A DNA stretch of 32,353 nucleotides, taken from contig NZ_JAENHM010000035.1 of assembly GCF_016595245.1 (NCBI RefSeq), forward strand, positions 1-32,353. Direction: 5' to 3'. The DNA is from Azospirillum endophyticum (GTDB taxonomy: Bacteria; Pseudomonadota; Alphaproteobacteria; Azospirillales; Azospirillaceae). A model generated the notes under the pieces. The model was not told where the DNA came from. It was given only the letters and a program-made list of their open reading frames with translations, and searched no databases. This document shows, in pieces, positions 6,947 through 15,463 of the stretch. The stretch's first letter is position 1; every line of letters begins with the position of its first letter. A program made the translations under genes and the position numbers.

Positions 6947-9271
6947 TCAGCTGTGCGCGATCAACTGCGGACGCGCCCCACCATCCCTGCCGTCTTCCGG
7001 GGGTGCGGCGGGAGCCCAGCGGCCGATGGCGGCCAGCAGCTTGGCCTTGTCCAGCGGCTTGGCCAGATGGGCGTTCATGCCGGCCTGCAGGCAGCGTTCG
7101 ACCTCGACCTGCATCACGCCGGCCGACAGGGCCAGGATCGGGATGCGGCCCACCGGGCCGGGCAGGGCGCGGATGCGGCGGGTGGCCTCCAGCCCGTCCA
7201 TCACCGGCATCTGCACGTCCATCAGCACGAGGTCGTAGACATGTTCCTGCACCGCCGCCAGTGCGGCGGCACCGTCCTCCACCGCATCGACATGGTGGCC
7301 GGCCTTGGTCAGCATGGTCACCGCCAGGTCGCGGTTCATCGCCAGATCCTCCGCCAGCAGGAGGCGCACACCGGCGCTGCGCGGCTCGCCGGCGGACAGG
7401 CCGCCGCCGTCGGCCTGGACCGCGGCGCTGCCGGCGGGCAGCAGCGGCAGCGAGAACCAGAAGGTGCTGCCGCCGGCTTGGCTTTCCATGCCGATCTCGC
7501 CGCCCATCAGCTCCACCAGCCGGCGGCAGATCGCCAATCCCAGCCCGGTGCCGCCGCGCCCGCGTTCCAGCTGGGTGAAGCGCTGGAACAGGTCGCGCTG
7601 CCGGTCGGGGGCGATGCCGATCCCGGTGTCGGTGACGGTGAAGGTGCAGATGCGGCGCCCCCCCGGCTTGGCGCCAGCCCTGGCGCCCTCCTCCTCGACC
7701 GCCTTCACCGTCAGCCGGACCGAGCCGCGGTCGGTGAATTTCACCGCATTGCTCAGCAGATTCAGCAGGATCTGGCGCAGCCGGTCGGGGTCGCCCATGA
7801 CGAAGCCGCGGGCGGTGGCGGAGATGCTGGTCTGGATCTCCAGCCCCTTCTGCTCCGCGGCCAGACGGACGATGGCGACGCAGCGGTCGGCCAGATCGTC
7901 CAGCCGGAACGGCACGCTGACCAGATCGAGCCGCCCGGCCTCCAGCTTCGACAGGTCGAGCACGTCGTTGATGACCGTCAGCAGCGAGCGTCCGGCATCG
8001 CGCACCTGCGAGGCGTAGCGGCGCTGCTCGGCGGTCAGCGGGGTCTCCAGCAGCATCTCCGCGAACCCGATCACGCCGTTCATCGGCGTGCGGATCTCGT
8101 GGCTCATGGTGGCGAGGAATTCCTCCTTGGCGCGGCTGCCGGCCCGCGCCTCCTCCATGGCGGAGCGCAGCTCCTGCTCGCGCTGCTTCAGGCGGCGCGA
8201 CATGTTGTTGAAGGCGTGGGAGACGACGCGGAACTCGTGCGGGGCGCGGTCCGCCTCGATCATCGTGCCGCCGCCGCCGTCGCCGATCCGCGTCGCCGCG
8301 CTGCCCAGCTCCCAGACCCAGCGCAGGACGGAGGCGCGCAGCAGCACCCACAGCGCGGTGACGCTGACCAGCGCGGCGATGGCCAGCAGGCCCAGGCTCT
8401 GCCACAGGTCGCGCCGGGCCTCCGCGATGATAGGGCCGGTCGGCATGCCGACCGCGAAGACGGTGTCGGTCTCGTCGGAATGGCGGAAGGCCCACAGCCG
8501 GTCGCGGCCATCGGCGCTTTCGGCATCCAGCGTGCCGTCCTTCTCCGTCAGCATCCGCCGGACATGCGGCATCTGGCCGATATTGCGGTTCAGCCAGCCT
8601 TCCGGGTCGGGCTGGCGGGCGACGATCACGCCATGGTGGTCCAGCACCATCACCCGGGCGTCCGGCTGCTTCAACACCTTCACCAGGTCGGTCAGCCAGG
8701 TCAGGTCCACCGCCACGCCCATCACGCGGACGATCCGGCCATCCTCGATGATCGGGCTGGCGACGATGAGCAGCGGCTTCAGCGAGCGCTTGCCGATGAT
8801 GAACTCGCTGACCACCCAGCTCCTGGTGTCCAGCACGCGCTGGAAATACTCGCGCTCCTTGAGCGAGATGCCGGCGCCGGGGCCGGTGGTGTCGCAGATG
8901 ATGTTGCCGTCGGCGTCGGCCAGCCAGACGCCGGTGGTCCAGCGGTGCTGGCGCGGCATCGGCGCCAGGGTGGCGACGCAGGCGTCGGTGTCGGTCGGCG
9001 TGGCGTTGCGGATCGCCGGCACCAGCGACAGCACGCCCAGAAGGTTGCGCGCCTCGCCGATCAGGTCCTGCTGGCGCTGCACCCCGTCGTCCGCCAGATG
9101 CAGGGCCAGTTCACGGGCGGCGCCGATATGGTCGTCGAGCTGCTGGTCGGCAAGGTAGAGCGCGCCCACCAGCGGCAGCGCCAGCGAGGCCAGCACCACC
9201 CCCATCAGGCGCGCGCGCAGGCTGCGCGGGCTGAAGGCGCGGAGCAGGCGGGACATCGGACCGGCGGGCAT
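6947..9271 (-). CDS. Cache-domain hybrid sensor histidine kinase / response regulator
   Basis: This is a 774-residue inner-membrane kinase from the ATG at 9271. Order: membrane helix ~23-42; periplasmic double-Cache sensor ~43-285; second helix ~291-311; HAMP-like linker; HisKA with His391 in [17 protein letters not shown]; HATPase with N box [19 protein letters not shown] and GTGLGLAI; receiver with acidic pair ED at 641-642, Asp685 in [13 protein letters not shown] and Lys738. Phosphate would pass from His391 to Asp685 and then to an HPt protein not encoded nearby. The ligand is unknown; Cache domains often bind amino or organic acids. The start is uncertain: GTG 9346 would add 25 unstructured residues and ATG 9256 would remove five. 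Confidence 0.9.
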   Translation of the reverse strand: MPAGPMSRLLRAFSPRSLRARLMGVVLASLALPLVGALYLADQQLDDHIGAARELALHLADDGVQRQQDLIGEARNLLGVLSLVPAIRNATPTDTDACVATLAPMPRQHRWTTGVWLADADGNIICDTTGPGAGISLKEREYFQRVLDTRSWVVSEFIIGKRSLKPLLIVASPIIEDGRIVRVMGVAVDLTWLTDLVKVLKQPDARVMVLDHHGVIVARQPDPEGWLNRNIGQMPHVRRMLTEKDGTLDAESADGRDRLWAFRHSDETDTVFAVGMPTGPIIAEARRDLWQSLGLLAIAALVSVTALWVLLRASVLRWVWELGSAATRIGDGGGGTMIEADRAPHEFRVVSHAFNNMSRRLKQREQELRSAMEEARAGSRAKEEFLATMSHEIRTPMNGVIGFAEMLLETPLTAEQRRYASQVRDAGRSLLTVINDVLDLSKLEAGRLDLVSVPFRLDDLADRCVAIVRLAAEQKGLEIQTSISATARGFVMGDPDRLRQILLNLLSNAVKFTDRGSVRLTVKAVEEEGARAGAKPGGRRICTFTVTDTGIGIAPDRQRDLFQRFTQLERGRGGTGLGLAICRRLVELMGGEIGMESQAGGSTFWFSLPLLPAGSAAVQADGGGLSAGEPRSAGVRLLLAEDLAMNRDLAVTMLTKAGHHVDAVEDGAAALAAVQEHVYDLVLMDVQMPVMDGLEATRRIRALPGPVGRIPILALSAGVMQVEVERCLQAGMNAHLAKPLDKAKLLAAIGRWAPAAPPEDGRDGGARPQLIAHS

Positions 9272-9460
9272 GGATGGAGGGCTCTCCGCGGGGTGTTCGT
9301 CGGCGTTTCCGAACCTAGAGCGGCACGCGATGCGTTGCGATGACACACCTCAATAGCATTTGCCGGGACGCGCTGTGAACAGGCGCGGCGCGATAAGTTG
9401 CAGAATGCCAAATTTATTACCGACCATCCCGTGTGGCGTCGCTCCCGCCCACCGGGGCAT

Positions 9461-9474
9461 TTGACGTCCGTCAA
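9461..9474 (+). promoter_or_regulatory. FNR/FixK-type box upstream of PepSY gene
   Basis: TTGACGTCCGTCAA is a perfect two-fold palindrome fitting TTGA-N6-TCAA, the core recognised by FNR, FixK and DNR-type CRP-family regulators. It lies 66 bases upstream of the PepSY start and 190 upstream of the divergent kinase. I could not place a clear -10/-35 relative to it. The assignment rests on the motif alone. Confidence 0.5.
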
Positions 9475-9539
9475 GGCCGGCGGCGCTTGCGTCCGGGATG
9501 GTTCCGGCATCGCACCGACCAGCCGTCAGGACCCTCCCG

Positions 9540-10814
9540 ATGCACAGCCAAGGCGCCCACAGGATCACTCCGGCACGGCCGGCCGCAAGATCGACAGGCA
9601 TGGGATCGACAGGCAGGGGATCGGCCGGCCGGGCTCCGGGCATCGTTTCCCGCATCGGTCCGGGCGTCTTGCGACAGCGGGTGCGCCGGTTCGTTCTGCT
9701 GCTGCACCTGACGCTGGGGCTGGCCGTGGGCGCGCTGCTGGCCCTGACGGCGCTCACCGGCAGCCTGCTGGTCTTCTATGTGGAGATCGACCGCATGCTG
9801 ACGCCGGAACTGGTGGTGCCGGCCGGGCAAGGGGCCGGCCCGGAAGCCGTGCAGAGCGGTCCGGTGCCGTTGGAGCGGGTCGTGCAGGCGCTGCGCGACG
9901 CCCATCCGGCCCGCGGCGGCGGCTGGCGGCTGGAGCTTCCCCAGGGGGCGGGCCATCCGATCATGGCCCGCTACATGAAGCCGCAGGAGACGGCGGACAA
10001 GGCCTTCGCCCCCCTGATGGTCGCGGTGAACCCGTACAACGGCGAGGTGCTGTCCTCGCGCTTTTGGGGCCGGACGGCGATGACCTGGATCTACGACCTG
10101 CATTACCTGCTGCTGGCCGGCGACGGCGGCCGGACGGTGCTGACGCTGGGCGGGATCGGCAGCCTGCTGATCCTCGCCAGCGGGGTCTATCTGTGGTGGC
10201 CGGCGGCCGGGAAATGGGGCCGGGCGCTGCGGCCCCGCCTGCGCTCCGGCTTCGTCCGGCAGGTGTTCGACGTCCATGTGCTGGCCGGGGTCTACGGCCT
10301 CGTCGTCCTGCTGCCCCTGATCGTCACGGGGGTCGTCATGGAGCAGCCGGACTGGGTGAAGCCGGTGGTGGAGCTGCTGTCGCCGATGACCGCGCCGCCC
10401 GACCTCGCCGCGGCCCGGGACGGGGCGGTGGTCGGGGCCGACGCCGCCCTGGCCGCGGCGCTGGCCCGCTTTCCGCAGGCCGAACCGCGCTGGGTCGAGG
10501 TGCCGGGCAAGGCCGGCGGCGCCTATCACATCCGCTTGTTCCAGGCCGGCGAACCCGGCTGGCGCTTTCCCAAGACCAGCGTCTGGGTGAATGGCGGCGA
10601 CGGTACGATCCTGGACCTGCGCGATCCCGCCCGCTGGACTGCCGGAGACGCCTTCTTCGGCTGGCAGCATCCGTTGCACAACGGCGAGTGCTTCGGCCTG
10701 TGCTGCCGCATCCTGGTGGCGGCGGCCGGCCTGCTGCCGGTTCTGCTGCTGGCCACCGGCGCGCTGCGCTGGCGCCAGAAGAAGCGGACGCGGCCGGTGC
10801 GCGCCGCAGCATGA
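9540..10814 (+). CDS. PepSY-associated membrane protein
   Basis: This 424-residue inner-membrane protein is of the PepSY-TM type, with four likely helices: LHLTLGLAVGALLALTALTG, GGIGSLLILASGVYLWW, VHVLAGVYGLVVLLPLIVTG, and LVAAAGLLPVLLLATGAL. Periplasmic PepSY-like stretches lie between them, with conserved YDLHYLLLAG and FFGWQHPLHNGECFG. Conserved membrane histidines fit the proposal that this family handles haem or electrons, and members often accompany siderophore uptake or are ferric reductases; none of that context is present here. AGGA eight bases before ATG 9540 decides the start; GTG/ATG frames run further upstream to 9498. Upstream is an FNR-like box, suggesting oxygen-responsive expression. 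Confidence 0.82.
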   Translation: MHSQGAHRITPARPAARSTGMGSTGRGSAGRAPGIVSRIGPGVLRQRVRRFVLLLHLTLGLAVGALLALTALTGSLLVFYVEIDRMLTPELVVPAGQGAGPEAVQSGPVPLERVVQALRDAHPARGGGWRLELPQGAGHPIMARYMKPQETADKAFAPLMVAVNPYNGEVLSSRFWGRTAMTWIYDLHYLLLAGDGGRTVLTLGGIGSLLILASGVYLWWPAAGKWGRALRPRLRSGFVRQVFDVHVLAGVYGLVVLLPLIVTGVVMEQPDWVKPVVELLSPMTAPPDLAAARDGAVVGADAALAAALARFPQAEPRWVEVPGKAGGAYHIRLFQAGEPGWRFPKTSVWVNGGDGTILDLRDPARWTAGDAFFGWQHPLHNGECFGLCCRILVAAAGLLPVLLLATGALRWRQKKRTRPVRAAA

Positions 10815-10845
10815 CACCCGCAGCGAGCGAGGATGGCCGCCGGGA

Positions 10846-11319
10846 TCAGACCGTCGGCCCGCGCGTCAGCGGGAAGCGCTGCTTCAGCTTGGCCAACAGG
10901 CCGTCACGGACCTGGCGGTAGGCCTCCAGCATGGCGTCGCGGCTGCCGTCGACCAGGGTCGGGTCGAAGGTATTCCAGAACTCCACGTCGCAGGCCATGG
11001 TGCGGGTCATCTCGATGGCGCGGTGCTGCGCCTCCGGCGACAGCGAGACGATCAGGTCGAAGTTGGTGTCTTCCAGATCCTCGAAGGTGCGGCAGCGGTG
11101 CTTGGACAGGTCGATGCCGATCTCCTCCATCACCGCGACGGCGAAGGGATCGACCTCGTCGCCGTCGCGGACGCCGACCGAATCCACGTAGACGCGGGCG
11201 CCGTGGTAATGGCGCATCATCGCCGCCGCCATCGGCGAACGGATCATGTTGTAGGTGCAGGCGAACAGGACGCTCGTCACCGGCAGGGGGGTGAGGACGG
11301 GGGTCGCCGCCATGGCCAT
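10846..11319 (-). CDS. Low-molecular-weight phosphatase family protein
   Basis: This 157-residue protein has the LMW-PTP/arsenate-reductase fold. The P-loop C-x5-R is present as VLFACTYNMIRSPMA (Cys21, Arg27), and a late FDPTLVDG may provide the acid Asp. Where classic tyrosine phosphatases have CxGNxCRSP, this one has CTYNMIRSP, a variant of the alphaproteobacterial genes that sit beside hisD and UPF0262. The substrate is unknown. Its start lies 15 bases after the UPF0262 stop, so it is the last gene of the hisG-hisD-UPF0262 run. ATG 11313 is an alternative start. It converges with the PepSY gene across 31 bases. Confidence 0.85.
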   Translation of the reverse strand: MAMAATPVLTPLPVTSVLFACTYNMIRSPMAAAMMRHYHGARVYVDSVGVRDGDEVDPFAVAVMEEIGIDLSKHRCRTFEDLEDTNFDLIVSLSPEAQHRAIEMTRTMACDVEFWNTFDPTLVDGSRDAMLEAYRQVRDGLLAKLKQRFPLTRGPTV

Positions 11320-11334
11320 GCGCCGCCCGTGCCG

Positions 11335-11820
11335 TCAGTTGCGGATGTGCAGGACGCAGATCAGCGTGAACAGCCGGCGCGCGGTCTGCAGGTCCATCTC
11401 CACCTTGCCGGCCAACCGTTCGCGCAGCATCTCGGACCCCTCGTTGTGCAGGCCGCGGCGGCCCATGTCGATGGCCTCGATCTGCGAGGGCGTCGACCGC
11501 TTGATGGCGGCGTAATAGCTCTCGCAGATCAGGAAGTAATCGCGGACGATCGAGCGGAAACCGGTGATCGGCAGCATCAGCCGGTCGAGTTCGCTGCTGT
11601 CCTCCCGCCGGATGTCGAAGACCAGCCGGTTGTCCTCGATCGACAGGTGCAGGTGGTACGGCCCGTCCTCCGCGAAGTCGCAGGGGCAGAACTCGTTGTC
11701 CTCCAGCAGGTCGAAGATGGCGACGGCGCGCTCATGCTCGACCTCCGGCTTGTGGCGGACGACACTCCGCTCGTCGAGCGTCACATGGGTGATGCGCCGC
11801 TTGCCCTTTGCCGTCGTCAC
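11335..11820 (-). CDS. UPF0262 family protein
   Basis: This 161-residue protein of a conserved alphaproteobacterial family has no known function. Family blocks are RITHVTLDERSVV, VEHERAVAIFDLLEDNEF, YHLHLSIEDNRLVFDIRRED, DYFLICESYYAAI, IEAIDMGRRGLHNEGSEMLR and TARRLFTLICVLHIRN, covering almost the full length. A GTG start at 11820 with GGAGG six bases upstream is preferred over longer in-frame starts to 11901 that would overlap hisD's end. The spacing of 37 bases after hisD and 15 before the phosphatase indicates one transcript. Confidence 0.93.
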   Translation of the reverse strand: MTTAKGKRRITHVTLDERSVVRHKPEVEHERAVAIFDLLEDNEFCPCDFAEDGPYHLHLSIEDNRLVFDIRREDSSELDRLMLPITGFRSIVRDYFLICESYYAAIKRSTPSQIEAIDMGRRGLHNEGSEMLRERLAGKVEMDLQTARRLFTLICVLHIRN

Positions 11821-11857
11821 GCCCCGCCTCCCCCCGCAATTCCAGTCTTTGCGACCT

Positions 11858-13162
11858 TCAGTCTTTGTAACCCGGCAGCCGCTGGGCGACGGAGCGCGCA
11901 TGCGCCTCCAGCCCCTCGGCCATCGCCAGCGTCACCGCCGCCGGGCCGATGGCCCGCAGGCTGTCGGCGTCGCAGGCGACGAAGGTCGTCCGCTTCATGA
12001 AGTCCAGCACGTTGAGGCCGGAGGAGAAGCGGGCGCTGCGCGCCGTCGGCAGCACATGGTTGGGGCCGGCGACGTAATCGCCGATCGCCTCCGGCGTGTA
12101 GCGGCCGAGGAAGATGGCGCCGGCATTGCGGATCCGTGCCGCCAGCGCGTCCGGATCCTCCACCGCCAGTTCCAGATGCTCCGGCGCCAGCCGGTCGACC
12201 AGGGCAGGGGCGTCCGCGGTCAGGTCGCCGACCAGCACGATGGCGCCATGCTCCCGCCAGCTTTCGCCAGCGATGGCCGTGCGCGGCAACGTCTCCAGAT
12301 GCTTGTCCACCGCCGTGGCCACCGCGTCGGCGAAGGCGGCATCGTCGGTGATCAGGATCGACTGGGCCGAGGTGTCGTGCTCCGCCTGCGACAGCAGGTC
12401 CATGGCGATCCAGGCCGGGTCGTTGCGGCCGTCGGCCACCACCAGGATCTCCGACGGGCCGGCGATGCTGTCGATGCCGACGAGGCCGTAGACCTGCCGC
12501 TTGGCGGCGGCGACGAAGGCGTTGCCGGGGCCGACGATCTTGTCGACCGGCCGGATCGTCGCCGTGCCGTGGGCCAGCGCCGCGACCGCCTGGGCGCCGC
12601 CGATGCGGTAGATCTCGTCGATGCCGCAGCGCTTGGCGGCGGCCAGCACCAGCGGGTTGATCGACCCGTCCGGCGTCGGCACCACCATGACGACGCGCTC
12701 GACGCCCGCCACCTTGGCCGGCAGGGCGTTCATCAGCACCGAGGACGGGTAGGAGGCGGTGCCGCCCGGCACATAGAGGCCGACGGCGCCGACCGCCGTC
12801 CAGCGGGCGCCCAGCCGCACGCCGGCGGCGTCGCGGTAGTCGGTGACCTCCGGGATCTGGCGGCGGTGGAAGTCCTCGATCCGCGCGGCGGCGAGGTCCA
12901 ACGCCTCCAGCGTCTCCGCCGAGCATTTGGCCGTCGCGGCATCGATCTCCTCGCGGCCGATCCGCAGGGTCCCGGGCGTCAGGGTCAGGCGGTCCCAGCG
13001 GGCGGTGTAGTCGATCAGGGCGTCGTCGCCGCGCGTGCGCACCTGATCGATGACCCCGGCGACCAGCGTCTGGACATCCTCGCTGGCTTCGCGCTTGGCG
13101 TGCAGCAGAGCCTCGAACCCGGCGGCGAAGCCCGCGTCGCGAATATCAAGCCTGACGGGCAT
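11858..13162 (-). CDS. hisD: Histidinol dehydrogenase
   Basis: This 434-residue enzyme catalyses the last two steps of histidine synthesis, oxidising L-histidinol to histidine with two NAD. Visible blocks: [40 protein letters not shown]; the NAD-region [32 protein letters not shown]; the zinc and catalytic segment [18 protein letters not shown]; the base region [23 protein letters not shown]. The length is standard for the family. The ATG at 13162 lies inside hisG, giving a 17-base overlap and probable coupling. Confidence 0.98.
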   Translation of the reverse strand: MPVRLDIRDAGFAAGFEALLHAKREASEDVQTLVAGVIDQVRTRGDDALIDYTARWDRLTLTPGTLRIGREEIDAATAKCSAETLEALDLAAARIEDFHRRQIPEVTDYRDAAGVRLGARWTAVGAVGLYVPGGTASYPSSVLMNALPAKVAGVERVVMVVPTPDGSINPLVLAAAKRCGIDEIYRIGGAQAVAALAHGTATIRPVDKIVGPGNAFVAAAKRQVYGLVGIDSIAGPSEILVVADGRNDPAWIAMDLLSQAEHDTSAQSILITDDAAFADAVATAVDKHLETLPRTAIAGESWREHGAIVLVGDLTADAPALVDRLAPEHLELAVEDPDALAARIRNAGAIFLGRYTPEAIGDYVAGPNHVLPTARSARFSSGLNVLDFMKRTTFVACDADSLRAIGPAAVTLAMAEGLEAHARSVAQRLPGYKD

Positions 13163-13856
13163 TCACCGCCTCCCGGAACTTGTCGATCCACTGAGAAATC
13201 TCGGCCGTCCGCGTCTTGAAGGCGGCGCGGTTGACGATCAGGCGCGAGGTGACGTCGGCGATATGCTCCACCTCCACCAGCCCGTTGGCCTGCAGGGTCG
13301 AGCCGGTGGAGACCAGATCGACGATGCGGCGGCACAGGCCCAGAGTCGGCGCCAGCTCCATCGCGCCGTTCAGCTTGACGCATTCGGCCTGGACGCCGCG
13401 GGCGGCGAAGTGGCGCTTGGTCACCTCCGGGTATTTGGTGGCGACGCGGACATGGCTCCAGCGCGACGGATCGTCGCCCTCCATCATCTCGGCCGGTTCG
13501 GCGACCGACAGGCGGCAGGCGCCGATGCCGAGGTCGAGCGGCGCGTAGATCTCGGGATAGTCGAACTCCATCAGCACGTCGTTGCCCGCCACGCCGAGAT
13601 GGGCGGCGCCGAAGGCGACGAAGGTCGCCACGTCGAAGGAGCGGACGCGGATGATGCTGAGGTTCGGCACGTTGGTGGCGAAGCGCAGGAGCCGGCTCCT
13701 GTCGTCGTCGAAGGCCGGCTCCGGATGGATGCCGGCATGGGACAGCAGCGGGCGCAGCTCCTTCAGGATGCGGCCCTTGGGCAGGGCCAGCACGAGCTGG
13801 TCGTCGACAGGAACCTCGGCGGCCGGCAAGCCCAGGGCGCTGGTATCGGCGGACAA
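13146..13856 (-). CDS. hisG: ATP phosphoribosyltransferase, short form
   Basis: This 236-residue catalytic subunit starts histidine synthesis from ATP and PRPP. Blocks: [38 protein letters not shown] followed by [11 protein letters not shown], and the PRPP loop [18 protein letters not shown]. It ends without the C-terminal histidine-binding regulatory domain of long HisG (about 300 residues). Short HisG enzymes need HisZ for activity and feedback; hisZ is not in this window. TTG 13856 is chosen because GAGGAG stands about six bases upstream; an ATG in the same frame further upstream (13910) is possible. It is the first gene of the minus-strand run and diverges from the methionine operon. Confidence 0.95.
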   Translation of the reverse strand: MSADTSALGLPAAEVPVDDQLVLALPKGRILKELRPLLSHAGIHPEPAFDDDRSRLLRFATNVPNLSIIRVRSFDVATFVAFGAAHLGVAGNDVLMEFDYPEIYAPLDLGIGACRLSVAEPAEMMEGDDPSRWSHVRVATKYPEVTKRHFAARGVQAECVKLNGAMELAPTLGLCRRIVDLVSTGSTLQANGLVEVEHIADVTSRLIVNRAAFKTRTAEISQWIDKFREAVNARQA

Positions 13857-14024
13857 AACACTCTCCTCGCATCGCTCGCCGGGACGCTGTGCATGCCCCG
13901 GATGAACCATCGAGGCGATTGATAGCACATTCCGCGCGCCCGTCACCTGTCGCTGTCGCGCCGGGCAGATTCTACGAGATGATTTTGCTCAATGAGGAAT
14001 TCCACACAAGCGGCAAAAATGCGT

Positions 14025-14053
14025 TTGACCAAACTCCATCGAAAGAGTAGATA
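14025..14053 (+). promoter_or_regulatory. Promoter of the methionine-uptake operon
   Basis: TTGACC (14025-14030), a 17-base spacer and TAGATA (14048-14053) form a good housekeeping promoter. Transcription would start near 14060. It would immediately produce a GC hairpin (GCCCC at 14066-14070 with GGGGC at 14074-14078), then the riboswitch. Confidence 0.65.
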
Positions 14054-14082
14054 AAACCCATGGACGCCCCGCCGGGGCATCC

Positions 14083-14131
14083 CGCGGCAATTTGACTTCT
14101 GCAGCTTGCGCCGCGTCACCAAACGCTAAAG
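14083..14131 (+). promoter_or_regulatory. SAM-II riboswitch
   Basis: This is a compact H-type pseudoknot matching the SAM-II (metA-motif) aptamer. P1 is CGCGGC (14083-14088) with GCCGCG (14110-14115). The first loop has the conserved AATTTGA. The segment CTTGC (14105-14109) can pair with GCTAAAG (14125-14131) with the AU step left unpaired, as in the known ligand site. SAM-II senses S-adenosylmethionine and usually lowers expression of methionine genes by hiding the ribosome-binding site. It lies about 23 bases after the predicted transcription start and upstream of a metQNI-type operon, an appropriate target. The assignment is from memory of the consensus, not a covariance search. Confidence 0.8.
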
Positions 14132-14176
14132 CGCCACGATACCGGTCGTGGACCTCTTCAAGAAGGAGAGACCGGA

Positions 14177-14263
14177 ATGACCTCGCGAGTTTCCGCTCCC
14201 CCCTCCGTGCTTCGGACCGCTTTCCCGGCCTGCATGATGCGTCCGGGCCTGTGTTGCCGCTGA
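14177..14263 (+). CDS. Putative Met/Cys leader peptide
   Basis: This 28-codon ORF begins at ATG 14177 with a strong AAGGAG seven to eight bases upstream. It ends ACMMRPGLCCR-stop, so five of its last ten residues contain sulfur (Cys, Met, Met, Cys, Cys). The ribosome-binding site can fold into CTC-TTC-AA-GAA-G-GAG just after the riboswitch. Two hairpins overlap the sulfur codons and stop: CCCGG (14224-14228) with CCGGG (14243-14247), and GCCGC (14256-14260) with GCGGC (14268-14272). These are the expected parts of a translation-sensing attenuator for methionine or cysteine supply. No T-run terminator was found between it and the next gene, so the mechanism may act on translation instead. It could also be a tiny gene with another role. 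Confidence 0.5.
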   Translation: MTSRVSAPPSVLRTAFPACMMRPGLCCR

Positions 14264-14375
14264 GTTCGCGGCTCCAAGACACAGCGCCCACCCCGCTCAT
14301 CCGCCAGTCCTGAACGCACCCGCGCCGCCGCCCCGCATCGTCGAGGGCTTGCCGCGCCGAGGGGAGTAGCTTGCC

Positions 14376-14576
14376 ATGTCCCACGCCAACGCCTACGCCA
14401 TCGAAGTCCAGGGCCGCTCCGCCGGCATCGTCGTCGCCGAGCGCGGCGGCTTCACCTTCTTCGTGTCCGATTGGGCTTTCCGCGATCTCGACCGCCGCGT
14501 CTTCCGCAATGTCGGACAGGCCCAGCGCGCCGCCCACCAGCATTACAGCCGGCTGCCCGACACCCGCCGCCGCTGA
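14376..14576 (+). CDS. Small conserved-looking hypothetical protein in the met operon
   Basis: This 66-residue protein reads through YAIEVQGRSAGIVVAERGGF and TFFVSDWAFRDLDRRVFRNV, then a basic helical end (QAQRAAHQHYSRLP). The pattern of beta strands with an invariant-looking GGFxFF resembles small unnamed alphaproteobacterial proteins that I have no function for. GAGGGGAG lies about ten bases before ATG 14376. It sits between the Met/Cys leader and metQ, 63 bases upstream of metQ, so it should share the riboswitch-controlled transcript. No signal peptide or membrane segment is visible. Confidence 0.62.
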   Translation: MSHANAYAIEVQGRSAGIVVAERGGFTFFVSDWAFRDLDRRVFRNVGQAQRAAHQHYSRLPDTRRR

Positions 14577-14639
14577 CGCCCCATCAAGAAACCCTGCTGC
14601 CCAAAAAAGCCGCTGCCAGGAAACCCGAGGAAAGCCCCC

Positions 14640-15419
14640 ATGAAGCGCATCCTGATGTCGGTGGCCGTCGCCGCCGGCCTGCTCGCCTCCGCCGCCTCCG
14701 CATATGCCGCCCCGCTGAAGCTGGGCGTGTCGGCCGGTCCCTATGGCGAGATCCTGGAATTCACCGCCAAGCTGGCCGCCAAGGAGGGCATCGAAGCGCA
14801 GGTGATCGAGTTCACCGACTGGAACATGCCGAACGCCGCGCTCCAGGCCGGCGACATCGACGCCAACAACTTCCAGCACCAGCCCTTCCTGGACAACCAG
14901 GTGAAGCAGCGCGGCTACGACATCGTTTCCGTCGCCAAGAGCGTCGTGGTGCCGATGGGCGTCTACAGCGGCAAGGTCAAGGCGCTGGCCGACCTGAAGC
15001 CGGGCGCTTCGGTGTCGATCCCCAACGACCCGACCAACGGCGCCCGCGCCCTGTTCCTGCTGGCCAAGGCCGGGGTGATCGGCCTGAAGGAGGGCGCCGG
15101 CCTGAACACCACCATCGCCGACGTCGTCAATCCGAAGGGCATCAAGCTGGTGGAACTGGACGCCGCCCAGCTTCCGCGCTCGCTCGACGACGTGGATGCG
15201 TCGGTCATCACCCTCAACTATGCCGTGCTGGCCGGGCTGGAGCCGAAGAAGGCGCTGGTGCTGGAGGACGACCAGTCGAAATGGAACCTGGTCTGGGCGG
15301 TCCGCAAGGACCGCATGGAAGACCCGACGATCAAGCGCTTCATTGCGCTGTATCGTTCGCCCGAAGTGCGGCAGTTTGTCGAAACGCGCTTCAACGGTTC
15401 CATCATTCCGACCTGGTGA
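14640..15419 (+). CDS. metQ: Methionine ABC transporter substrate-binding protein (first copy)
   Basis: This 259-residue MetQ/NlpA-family protein is a periplasmic receptor that delivers methionine to MetNI. A signal peptide covers residues 1-23 (cleavage around AYA-AP). There is no lipobox cysteine, so it appears soluble rather than lipid-anchored as in E. coli. Family blocks include LKLGVSAGPYGEILEF, VIEFTDWNMPNAALQAGDID, ANNFQHQPFLDNQVKQRGYD, VSIPNDPTNGARALFLL and ELDAAQLPRSLDDVD. GAGGAAAG precedes the ATG. It is followed by an intrinsic terminator before metN, and a second metQ closes the operon. Confidence 0.95.
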   Translation: MKRILMSVAVAAGLLASAASAYAAPLKLGVSAGPYGEILEFTAKLAAKEGIEAQVIEFTDWNMPNAALQAGDIDANNFQHQPFLDNQVKQRGYDIVSVAKSVVVPMGVYSGKVKALADLKPGASVSIPNDPTNGARALFLLAKAGVIGLKEGAGLNTTIADVVNPKGIKLVELDAAQLPRSLDDVDASVITLNYAVLAGLEPKKALVLEDDQSKWNLVWAVRKDRMEDPTIKRFIALYRSPEVRQFVETRFNGSIIPTW

Positions 15420-15428
15420 GGGGGCTGG

Positions 15429-15451
15429 GGGGACGCTGGACGTCCCCTTTT
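15429..15451 (+). terminator. Intrinsic terminator between metQ and metN
   Basis: GGGGACG (15429-15435), a 5-base loop and CGTCCCC (15441-15447) are followed by TTTT. It lies 10 bases after the first metQ stop and 12 before metN. Partial termination here would give more binding protein than transporter from one promoter. Confidence 0.65.
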
Positions 15452-15463
15452 GCCGAATAAAAG

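Noticed and set aside
6953..9343. Open frame of nearly 800 codons on the plus strand opposite the hybrid kinase
   Set aside because: The translation is Gln/His/Arg/Gly-rich without any motif; the minus strand has full kinase and receiver motifs.
9360..9425. Possible Fur or Irr box upstream of the PepSY gene
   Set aside because: The AT-rich stretch there has no convincing two-fold or repeated hexamer match to either consensus.
14092..14313. 73-codon plus-strand frame overlapping the riboswitch and leader ORF
   Set aside because: It has no ribosome-binding site and lies inside the SAM-II aptamer; the 28-codon frame at 14177 has a strong site.
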